Assembly: GCA_964611755.1 (NCBI GenBank)
Contig: CAZTBB010000063.1
Coordinates: 1 to 10,170, forward strand
From: CAZTBB01 sp964611755
Lineage (GTDB): Bacteria > Pseudomonadota > Alphaproteobacteria > Micavibrionales > Micavibrionaceae
Direction: 5' to 3'
DNA: 10,170 nt
Positions 1 through 6,346 of this stretch are shown here, piece by piece. Numbering within the stretch: position 1 is the stretch's first letter; every line of letters starts with the position of its first letter. The position numbers and the translations under genes are program-made. Below the pieces are notes generated by a model that searched no databases, had not been told where the DNA came from, and saw nothing but the letters and a program-made list of their open reading frames with translations.

Positions 1-157
1 CCTCAATACGAATTTTCTCGGGATCGCGCCAATCAAGAACAACACAATGACTTTTGTAATCACCGGATTGACGGCATTGCTTAACGATGCGCTTTCCGGG
101 ATAGAATTTCTCGTTAATCCCTGCATCAGCCAAAAACTTTTCTACATTTACCTGCAT
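1..157 (-). CDS. Unrecognised conserved-looking protein, N-terminal part only
   Basis: The reverse strand opens with an ATG at 157-155 and stays open for 52 codons to the window edge, so only the N-terminus is seen. It begins MQVNVEKFLADAGINEKF and continues with a basic, Cys-containing stretch (about residues 21-40, two Cys) and then WRDPEKIRIE. There is no signal peptide or membrane segment in this part. An AAGGAG Shine-Dalgarno-like element lies at 175-170, 12 nt before the ATG, which is longer than ideal. No in-frame alternative start lies between them. The codon choice and mixed composition look like a real gene. I do not recognise the family. It is divergent from the polysaccharide operon starting at 455 and so probably marks the left border of that locus. 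Confidence 0.7.
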   Translation of the reverse strand, partial: MQVNVEKFLADAGINEKFYPGKRIVKQCRQSGDYKSHCVVLDWRDPEKIRIE

Positions 158-282
158 TTTTATACACCACTCCTTAAAAGTTCTTTTTTATATGGTTTTT
201 GTTTTATTGTTTCTTTTCGCCGTTTGCCCTGAATATCTTTTCAAGACCATCTTCAGGGGGTATTTGTGCTTATTTTTGCCCA

Positions 283-310
283 TTGAACCCGTCCGAATTG
301 TCCTTATCAT
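283..310 (+). promoter_or_regulatory. Weak candidate promoter for the polysaccharide operon
   Basis: TTGAAC (283-288) and TATCAT (305-310) are separated by 16 bp and resemble sigma70 -35 and -10 boxes (4/6 and 5/6 matches). This would give a leader of about 140 nt before the ATG at 455. The rest of 158-454 is AT-rich and carries no convincing gene. The assignment is pattern-based and weak, since AT-rich DNA gives such matches by chance. Confidence 0.25.
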
Positions 311-317
311 CGCCCGA

Positions 318-361
318 AAACATTAAAAAACATTTAAACATTCTGGAAAATAAACATGTTT
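318..361 (+). repeat. AAACAT direct repeats ending in a palindrome
   Basis: AAACATT occurs at 318-324, 328-334 and 336-342, followed by AAACATG inside the perfect 10-bp palindrome AAACATGTTT at 352-361. The copies are 8-16 bp apart, some near one helical turn. The array lies just downstream of the candidate promoter and upstream of the operon's first gene, where an operator would be expected. Simple A-richness may explain part of it. Confidence 0.4.
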
Positions 362-454
362 TTGTCTACTTATGCACAAATATAGGCTCAGAGCGGGTTA
401 GAGGGTATAGGAAAGGCACTTTTTATCCATTGATTCGCATGTTAAATACAATGA

Positions 455-1717
455 ATGGGATTTTTAACCGACATAAAGCTAGATATTGCAGGGCTGCGTT
501 TTTATTGTTTTTGTCTCGCTATTTTTATCTATGGGCTTTTTGGTGCTCCAACGCCGGACCATATCGGGATTGTAGAAATATTTATCGGTTTTTTGCTGGT
601 TATTGCCATTGGGTGGCCTTTTCATGCTCTGCGAAAACCGGTTCCTGCAATCCTGATTCTTTACGGGGGAAGTATTCCTCTCATAATCGGGGTTCTCTCA
701 GGCCATGATATATTGCCCATAGTGCGTGATTTGATTGCCTTTGGGTTTTTATTGATACCAATGTTTCTGTATCCGCTTTTATTCGCGCATCGAGATAAAT
801 TATCCTTTTTGATTGCAGTTATTTTGATGGCCGGATTTTGTTTTGCCTTGCGCTCGTTAATTGGTTTGGTGCCTTTTGACCTCTTTCCGTTTATTGATAA
901 ATGGATCAAGCCCGAACCGCTCAGCTATTTGGCCAATGTGCCGGGGGTTTTGATCGTCATGATCCTAAGCGCTGGTGCTTTTTTATCATCCAGCGCCGCT
1001 TTTAAGCTCAGGCTGGCTTTACTCTGGGGGATTGCCTTTGCTGTCTGTTTGGCTGCAGCCTCGCTTACGATACAACGCGCAAGCTTGTTCGCTCTTTTGG
1101 TGGCGATTGGTTCTGTTTTAGCAACAGGACTCATCAGACATCCCCAAAGGCAGATTATTCCATTGGGAATTGTCTGTGTGTTTGGTGCGTTGGCATGGCC
1201 GGTAATCAATGATCTGGCTTCGTTGATATTCCAAAAAACAATCATGTTCGGAGCAAATATGCGTCTTCAAGAGGCGTATCTTGTTTTTGAGATGGCAGGC
1301 GATCATCCCTTTACTGTGATGTTTGGCAATGGATGGGGGGCGCATATTGCTTCTCCCGCTGTGGGAGGGATGCAGGTCAATTATACACATAGCTTGCTGA
1401 CGAATATGATTTTCAAAACGGGCTTACTGGGTTTTGTTCTCTTGATTGTGTATCTTTATGGCTTTGTGCGCATTTTAACGACGCATTTGCCGAAACACAC
1501 ATTATGGTGCCTGGCACTGGGATTTGCGCTGGGGATTCACTCTGTGCTCTACGCCAGTTATAAATCATTTGATTTTGGATTATTGCTGGTTTTGATCACA
1601 TCGCTTGGAATCTCCGTGCAAAGTTTTTCATCGGTGATTGCACAAGATGGCCGCCTGTTGTATGACGATAGTGATGCATCACATCCTTATTCAACCAAAC
1701 AAACCAAGATGAGTTAG
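455..1717 (+). CDS. Wzy / O-antigen ligase-like integral membrane protein
   Basis: A 420-residue, strongly hydrophobic protein with roughly ten or more membrane segments spread over residues 10-390. It has the layout of the O-antigen polymerase/ligase (Wzy_C) superfamily. Supporting motifs are a positively charged QRAS at 207-210 entering a long hydrophobic segment, GNGWG at 291-295 in the large external loop, a His at 312 (THSLL), and GLLG at 323-326 leading into the next helix. In the family, Arg and His in these loops act in transfer of polymer from undecaprenyl diphosphate at the periplasmic face. Whether this protein polymerises (Wzy) or ligates to lipid A (WaaL) cannot be told by eye; the Wzz partner two genes on favours polymerase. 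The ATG at 455 directly follows an in-frame TGA (452-454), and the next in-frame Met is far inside, so the start is nearly forced, although no Shine-Dalgarno is visible. First gene of a four-gene operon. Confidence 0.85.
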   Translation: MGFLTDIKLDIAGLRFYCFCLAIFIYGLFGAPTPDHIGIVEIFIGFLLVIAIGWPFHALRKPVPAILILYGGSIPLIIGVLSGHDILPIVRDLIAFGFLLIPMFLYPLLFAHRDKLSFLIAVILMAGFCFALRSLIGLVPFDLFPFIDKWIKPEPLSYLANVPGVLIVMILSAGAFLSSSAAFKLRLALLWGIAFAVCLAAASLTIQRASLFALLVAIGSVLATGLIRHPQRQIIPLGIVCVFGALAWPVINDLASLIFQKTIMFGANMRLQEAYLVFEMAGDHPFTVMFGNGWGAHIASPAVGGMQVNYTHSLLTNMIFKTGLLGFVLLIVYLYGFVRILTTHLPKHTLWCLALGFALGIHSVLYASYKSFDFGLLLVLITSLGISVQSFSSVIAQDGRLLYDDSDASHPYSTKQTKMS

Positions 1718-1729
1718 GCACGATCCTTC

Positions 1730-2947
1730 ATGCACTCACCGTCTATTCTTTTTATCAACCGCGTTTATCCTCCATCTCATGGAGCGACCGGACGATTGCT
1801 GCAAGATCTGGCGCAGTATTTTGCCTCCGAAGGCTGGGATGTTCAGGTTTTGTGTACAGGCGAGGAGGCCGGCATTTTCCAGGACGGGCCGATTAAGATC
1901 AAGCGTGTGAAAGCACGGGCACAATTAAACCATTGGACATCCTATGCGTCGTTATGGATGAAATTATTTCTTGGTGTGCAAACGATGGGGCGCGCTGACA
2001 TTGTGGTAACGATGACGGATCCGCCTTTGCTTGTCGATATAGGCCGGCATTATGCAGCCAATCACGGGGCAAAACATATTCATTGGTGTCAGGATATCTA
2101 TCCGCAGCTCTTTCCTGTGTTGGGTGTGCATATACCAGATTGGGTTACAAGCCGTATGGAGACAATGAGTGCGCGCGGCCTGGAAGATGCGCATAAGGTT
2201 ATTGTAACCGGGCGCTGTATGGCAAAGCGCCTGAAACACATGGGTTTGTCGGCCTCAAAGATGGTTTACATTCCTAATTGGCCGGATAGGGAACTTGTGC
2301 AGGATCAGGTGGCTCCATCAGGTAAGGTTCAGCCACCACAAAAACAGGAACAAGCAAAAGAGCTATTATCAGCCGGACCAAAATTCAGAGTTTTGTACGC
2401 AGGCACAATTGGCCTTGCGCATCCGTTGAAAGCAATTTTGGAGGCCGCCGAAATTTTGAAAGACGAGCATCCTGAAATTGAATTTACCTTTGTCGGAGAG
2501 GGGCGCAGGCGTGAAAAACTTCTTGCCGAGCGTAATCGCCGTGAGCTTGAAAACATCAATTTCTTGCCGTATCAGCCGAAAGAAAAGCTGAAGCAAATCA
2601 TGCAGAGCGGTGATGTGCATTTAGTGTCGATGCGTGAAGAGGCAGCCGGATATTTGGTGCCATCCAAAATATATGCGGCGATTGCGTCACACCGGCCTGT
2701 GATTATGGTTGGCCCGAAACAATCCGAAGCAGCGAAGATGATCAAGCAATTTGGCTGTGGGCAGGTCGTAAAGCCAAGTGATGGAAAAGCATTGGCGTTA
2801 GCTATAAAGCATTACAGGCTAGAGAGCGATGCATGGTTTGCAGCCAAGGCAGGTGCTGAAAAAGCTGCATCTGTTTACAGACCGGAAGAGTCTATGCGTG
2901 CTTGGTTGAAGAGAGCGACGCAGCTTGTGCAGGGCACAGACAGGTAA
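1730..2947 (+). CDS. GT4-type glycosyltransferase (WbuB/WcaI-like)
   Basis: A 405-residue GT-B fold enzyme. The N-terminal Rossmann-like domain starts with ILFINRVYPPSHGATGR (6-22), where the nucleotide-sugar glycosyltransferases of this group have a Gly-rich acceptor loop. The segment around 117-125 (HWCQDIYPQ) resembles the WDLWP-type motif of WbuB/WcaI proteins. The C-terminal GT4 domain begins near 219 (FRVLYAGTIG), with FVGEGRRR at 254-261, and the donor-binding region at 295-329 includes PSKIY (311-315) and a HRPVIMVGP stretch. The second Glu of the classical E-x7-E motif appears replaced by the PSK form seen in that subfamily. No membrane segment; predicted cytoplasmic or membrane-peripheral. 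It would add a sugar to the lipid-linked repeat unit; the sugar is not predictable here. It starts 12 bp after the previous stop without a clear ribosome site, suggesting translational coupling. Confidence 0.88.
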   Translation: MHSPSILFINRVYPPSHGATGRLLQDLAQYFASEGWDVQVLCTGEEAGIFQDGPIKIKRVKARAQLNHWTSYASLWMKLFLGVQTMGRADIVVTMTDPPLLVDIGRHYAANHGAKHIHWCQDIYPQLFPVLGVHIPDWVTSRMETMSARGLEDAHKVIVTGRCMAKRLKHMGLSASKMVYIPNWPDRELVQDQVAPSGKVQPPQKQEQAKELLSAGPKFRVLYAGTIGLAHPLKAILEAAEILKDEHPEIEFTFVGEGRRREKLLAERNRRELENINFLPYQPKEKLKQIMQSGDVHLVSMREEAAGYLVPSKIYAAIASHRPVIMVGPKQSEAAKMIKQFGCGQVVKPSDGKALALAIKHYRLESDAWFAAKAGAEKAASVYRPEESMRAWLKRATQLVQGTDR

Positions 2948-2952
2948 AAGGC

Positions 2953-2958
2953 GGAGGG
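2953..2958 (+). promoter_or_regulatory. Ribosome binding site fixing the Wzz-like start
   Basis: GGAGGG lies 5 nt before the ATG at 2964. It selects that start over an in-frame ATG at 2925 that would add 13 residues and overlap the previous gene by 23 bp. Confidence 0.75.
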
Positions 2959-2963
2959 ATAAA

Positions 2964-3809
2964 ATGGATCATCGTGAACCAACATTAATGGATTTCTTGA
3001 AATCCCTGTGGTCATTGAAACTGTTTTTATTGATGGGGGTGTTTTTGGCGGCCGTGGCGGCGTTTATTCTTCAAACCAACTTAACGCCGCATTACAAGGC
3101 ACGCATGATTGTTGGCCCGGCCAACCCGATTAACGGAGCCGAAGTATCATCGTTACTGGCCAATGACAATTTATTTGCCCTGCGCTATTTGTTTCAGCGT
3201 GTGGGCATGGCCAATGCGCCGGATTTTATGCGCTTTGAAAATATTTATGACGGTCCTTCCGTGGCAAAAATTTTGCTGCAGGATGAGGTGATTTTAAACG
3301 GCCTCTTGCAGATCAGGCCTTATGGATTTTTATCCGCACCGAAAAACTGGAATGCGGATAGGCTGTCCAAATATCTTTCTTCTCAGATTAAAATTATGCC
3401 TATCGGCGCATCACCCATGCGTGAGATGAGCTATTTTCATCCCGATCCTGAATTTGCGCCTTACATGCTCAGAAAAATTCATCAAATATCCGATGCGCTG
3501 ATCCGCACGAATATCCGCGCTGATGCGGAGCAACGGGTGATCTATCTCAATCAAGCCATTGCCGAGACGCGCAATCCGGATCACCGCCGTGCACTGACCA
3601 CATTACTATTGGAGCAAGAACGCCTGAAAATGCTCGTCTCGATTGATGATGCCTATGCGGCCAGTATTATTGAGCCAGCCAGCGTAAGTTATAAACCATT
3701 ATGGCCTAATGCGGTGTTGTTGTATGGGGTATTAATGCTGCTTGGCGCTATTCTGGGCGGATTGATTGGTACATTCTTGAAATCAGAGCCGCGTTCACAT
3801 GGCTCTTGA
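2964..3809 (+). CDS. Wzz-type polysaccharide chain-length determinant
   Basis: A 281-residue polysaccharide co-polymerase. A short cytoplasmic N-terminus is followed by a membrane helix at about 19-36, a periplasmic domain at 40-247, and a second membrane helix at about 249-271. The signature sits just before the second helix: a Pro-containing segment (EPASVSYKPLWPN, 237-249) leading into a Gly-rich helix (GVLMLLGAILGG). Residues 186-230 form a long charged helix, as in Wzz periplasmic bundles. The family assembles into inner-membrane oligomers that control chain length made by Wzy. There is no C-terminal tyrosine-kinase domain after the second helix, only about ten residues, so this is a PCP-1-like form rather than a Wzc. 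Its coding end overlaps the next gene by 11 nt. The start is chosen by a good ribosome site. Confidence 0.85.
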   Translation: MDHREPTLMDFLKSLWSLKLFLLMGVFLAAVAAFILQTNLTPHYKARMIVGPANPINGAEVSSLLANDNLFALRYLFQRVGMANAPDFMRFENIYDGPSVAKILLQDEVILNGLLQIRPYGFLSAPKNWNADRLSKYLSSQIKIMPIGASPMREMSYFHPDPEFAPYMLRKIHQISDALIRTNIRADAEQRVIYLNQAIAETRNPDHRRALTTLLLEQERLKMLVSIDDAYAASIIEPASVSYKPLWPNAVLLYGVLMLLGAILGGLIGTFLKSEPRSHGS

Positions 3810-4632
3810 AGATATTGCCGTCATCATTATCACCAAAAATGAAGAGCGTAATATTGCCAGAGCCTTGCGCAGTGCTGCGGCTTTCGCAAAAGTCATTGTT
3901 GTTGATTCACAGAGTTCAGATCGCACGCAGCAAATTGCAAAAGAATGCGGCGCAGACATCGTGACTTTTGAGTGGAACGGCGAATACCCCAAGAAATTTG
4001 GTTGGTGTTTAGAGACATTGCCCCTTAAACAGGATTGGGTTTTATTCTTAGATGCCGATGAAGAGCTGACCCCGGAGTTGGTCGGCGAGATTGATGCCCT
4101 GGATTTGAAGGCGGCAGGGTATTTTATAAAAGGAGCCTATGTTTTGGATGGGCAAATATTAAGGCACGGGCTGCAAAACAATAAACTATGCCTGATCAAT
4201 CGTGCAAAAATGACATTCCCGCATATTGATGATCTGGATATTCCGGGCGGTAATGAGGTTGAGGGGCATTATCAGCCAGTGCTAAGAAAAAATGTACCAA
4301 ATGATGAGAGGTTGGGGCAGCTGCACCATGTGTTATATCATCATGCCTTGGAAAATATGGCGGGGTGGGATGAGCGTCATGCCTGTTATGCCAGTTGGGA
4401 GGCTGGTATGAATGCGCGCAAGGCATGGCCCGTTGACCCGGACCCGTGGCGCCAGCGTATGAAAGTTTTGTTTCGATCAATGCCATGCCGCGGCATGATT
4501 GCTTTTCTTCATTCTTATGTCTGGAAATGCGGTTTCCGGGATGGAAGAAACGGCTTTAGGATGGCGGTGATGCGCTATGCTTATTACCGCGCGATCGCAA
4601 AAGCCAATAAAAAGGCGGACATGCTTGCTTAA
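3799..4632 (+). CDS. Family 2 glycosyltransferase, WaaE/KdtX-like
   Basis: A 277-residue GT-A enzyme. It opens with the first strand IAVIIITKNEERNI (6-19) and the nucleotide-binding VVDSQSSDRT (34-43). The metal-binding DxD-type motif is FLDADEEL (83-90). A downstream His-rich segment (LHHVLYHH, 175-182) and a basic C-terminal part (RKAW to KKAD) resemble the WaaE/KdtX group of LPS-core and capsule glycosyltransferases. No signal peptide; residues 230-265 are amphipathic and probably hold it at the inner membrane. It overlaps the 3' end of the wzz-like gene by 11 nt, indicating coupled translation, and is the last gene of the operon. Its own 3' end overlaps the opposing glycosyltransferase gene by 77 bp, with no room for a separate terminator. 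The sugar and linkage are unknown. Confidence 0.87.
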   Translation: MALEDIAVIIITKNEERNIARALRSAAAFAKVIVVDSQSSDRTQQIAKECGADIVTFEWNGEYPKKFGWCLETLPLKQDWVLFLDADEELTPELVGEIDALDLKAAGYFIKGAYVLDGQILRHGLQNNKLCLINRAKMTFPHIDDLDIPGGNEVEGHYQPVLRKNVPNDERLGQLHHVLYHHALENMAGWDERHACYASWEAGMNARKAWPVDPDPWRQRMKVLFRSMPCRGMIAFLHSYVWKCGFRDGRNGFRMAVMRYAYYRAIAKANKKADMLA

Positions 4633-5335
4633 GCATGAGCGCCATGAATTGGCGGCAGTAAACAGTGATATTGATGGGCAAAGACGATCCCAATCTGCGT
4701 CTGATTTGAAATTGTTCCTGCCTGCCGAGCTGGGTTAATCGTTGCGACAGGCCGCCGGATTCGAAATCCGCAATTGCAAAAGGAAGATAAGTAACATGGT
4801 TGGCTTTTTGCAGAGCGCGCAGGGTAAAATCATAATCCGCCGCGATCAGATAATCCGTGTCATGTTGCATATCCTGAATCAGTTTGTGATTGAATATAAT
4901 GGCGGGGTAATGTGTAAAAAGACCAAAATGTGCCGCATGATGAGAGCGAGCGGGCTTATAAACCCCGTCATCCAGAGCATCTCCGTAAAGAATATCAGCC
5001 ATATTATTTTGTGCATTGCGGTGTATTTTGGTCAACATATCCCGCTCTGTCAGCGTATCTCCCGCGTTTAGAAAGATGATATAAGAGCCTTCGGCCATGG
5101 ATAAACCCTTGTTCATGGCATCATAAATGCCACCATCCGGTTCGCTCACAAAGCGAGACCCAGACTGGGTTTCAAGCCATGTTTTTGTGCCATCAGATGA
5201 GGCGCCATCAATAACAATCCATTCCCAAAGCGAAGAATTTGACGCGGGCAGGCTGGCATATGTCTTTTGCAAGCCGGCCAGATTGTCTTTTGTGACTGTG
5301 ATGATTGAGAAAAATGCCATGGTTTTTATTACCAT
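4556..5335 (-). CDS. Family 2 glycosyltransferase, WcaE/RfbF-like
   Basis: A 259-residue GT-A enzyme read leftward. Motifs in order: FFSIITVTKDN (8-18), VIDGASSDGT (41-50), SEPDGGIYDAMNKG (64-77), and FLNAGD (88-93), which takes the place of the DxD motif. The SEPDGGIYDAMNKG plus NAGD pair is characteristic of the WcaE-like subfamily. AADYDF (165-170) would lie near the acceptor site, and a basic segment (QIRRRLG) follows at 209-215. The start is uncertain: Met1 (5335) and Met6 (5320) both lack a Shine-Dalgarno, and family members often begin one or two residues before the first strand, which favours Met6. It is convergent with the rightward operon and overlaps its last gene by 77 bp. It is divergent from the acidic-protein gene at 5399. 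It presumably adds a sugar to the same polysaccharide repeat. Confidence 0.87.
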   Translation of the reverse strand: MVIKTMAFFSIITVTKDNLAGLQKTYASLPASNSSLWEWIVIDGASSDGTKTWLETQSGSRFVSEPDGGIYDAMNKGLSMAEGSYIIFLNAGDTLTERDMLTKIHRNAQNNMADILYGDALDDGVYKPARSHHAAHFGLFTHYPAIIFNHKLIQDMQHDTDYLIAADYDFTLRALQKANHVTYLPFAIADFESGGLSQRLTQLGRQEQFQIRRRLGSSLPINITVYCRQFMALMLKQACPPFYWLLRSRGNKHSASPPS

Positions 5336-5386
5336 AATTTAAGTGTTTGTTAAAACCTTGTTTTTACAATGAAAGGGCATAATTGC

Positions 5387-5391
5387 AGGGG
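5387..5391 (+). promoter_or_regulatory. Ribosome binding site fixing the acidic-protein start
   Basis: AGGGG is placed 7 nt before the ATG at 5399. It favours this start over an in-frame ATG at 5369 that would add ten residues (MKGHNCRGNT) including the only Lys and Cys of the longer reading. Confidence 0.7.
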
Positions 5392-5398
5392 TAACACT

Positions 5399-6343
5399 AT
5401 GTCACAACCAACATTGGCTGATATTATAGCGAATCCGGATCTTCTTGATGATATGTCGCCTGAAGTTTTTGAAGAGGCGTTTAATAACGGTATTTCTGAA
5501 CTTGCTAGTCATATTGACGCTGCAAATTTACCCGAAGCTGTGCAGCCATTTGTAAGCAGAGTATTGGAAACTGTTGAAAGACAGGCACAAGTCGCAGGCA
5601 ATAACCCTTTTGCGCAAGAGTCATTTGAAAATATTCGAGAATTGCTTCAAGGCTTATTAAGGCAAAATGAAAATGGCCATCTCGTGCAGTTATTGTCTCA
5701 GGCTGGTGGCTTGATGAATTTATTTGAAGGGGTCTTGCCGGAAGGAATGAGCTTCGAGGATATTTTATCATCTTTGCCGCCCGACGTGGCAGGCATGGTC
5801 GGTCCGATGATTGTTTATTTGCAGGGATCAGCAGCACAAACCCCGGAAACGCCGCAGGCGATAGCGGGAGAGAGCACACCACAAACTAGCGGGGCAGCAG
5901 AATCAATGACAGTTGAGTATGATCTGCATGATCATACACCGGGCGGCAGTTACATTCAGATGAACGCCGATAACATTGCTGTATTAGGCGGCGCATCGGT
6001 TACAATGAGGGTGTATGAACCTTCTGGCGGAGATTATGCTGACACAGAGAGAGATGTAAGCTGGGAAGAGCTTACAGAGGAGCTTGGGTCTGACCAGTTG
6101 AATTTTGTGACACTCTATAACAATGACGGGCTTGCCTATGTGCAAGTTTATGCGGAGGGTGCATCGCCCGATGATGCCATCACTCTGGGTGTTTTCAATG
6201 AGGATATGGATTTTGCGATTCCAGCCCAGGCCATTGCGCAAATCGAGGGTATGTCTACGGCGCCTGAGCCAGATTGGTCACGGACTCCTGGCAACGATCA
6301 GAGGCCTACGTTAGCCGGGCCGGGTTTATCACTCAGCACATAA
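5399..6343 (+). CDS. Unrecognised acidic protein with no lysine or cysteine
   Basis: A 314-residue protein I cannot assign to a family. By direct count it has about 49 Asp/Glu against 8 Arg, no Lys and no Cys, so its isoelectric point must be very low. Residues 1-141 look mainly helical, with hydrophobic patches (LLQGLLRQ, GLMNLFEGVL, GMVGPMIVYL). Residues 143-168 are a Thr/Pro/Ala/Gln/Ser-rich linker. Residues 170-285 look beta-rich (VTMRVYEPSGGDY, LAYVQVYAEG, ITLGVFNEDMDF). The last 30 residues are Pro/Gly-rich and end LSLST. There is no N-terminal signal peptide, lipobox, clear membrane helix or RTX-type nonapeptide. It lies between a glycosyltransferase gene and the export-protein gene, and its stop is 3 bp from the latter's stop, so a role in the polysaccharide system or at the cell surface is an inference from position only. 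Confidence 0.8.
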   Translation: MSQPTLADIIANPDLLDDMSPEVFEEAFNNGISELASHIDAANLPEAVQPFVSRVLETVERQAQVAGNNPFAQESFENIRELLQGLLRQNENGHLVQLLSQAGGLMNLFEGVLPEGMSFEDILSSLPPDVAGMVGPMIVYLQGSAAQTPETPQAIAGESTPQTSGAAESMTVEYDLHDHTPGGSYIQMNADNIAVLGGASVTMRVYEPSGGDYADTERDVSWEELTEELGSDQLNFVTLYNNDGLAYVQVYAEGASPDDAITLGVFNEDMDFAIPAQAIAQIEGMSTAPEPDWSRTPGNDQRPTLAGPGLSLST

Positions 6344-6346
6344 TTT

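Noticed and set aside
199..708. 169-codon rightward frame overlapping the Wzy-like gene
   Set aside because: Its second half is a shifted reading of the Wzy-like coding region and the first half is AT-rich spacer; the 455-1717 frame gives the coherent membrane protein.
4484..4497. Perfect 14-bp palindrome CATGCCGCGGCATG
   Set aside because: It is inside the rightward GT2 coding region, and one such palindrome is roughly expected by chance in 10 kb; it also lacks a T-run as a terminator for the leftward gene.
4638..4656. Short inverted repeat (CGCC / GGCG) just after the rightward operon
   Set aside because: Only a 4-bp stem, no T-run, and it lies within the coding region of the opposing glycosyltransferase, so it is not supported as a terminator.
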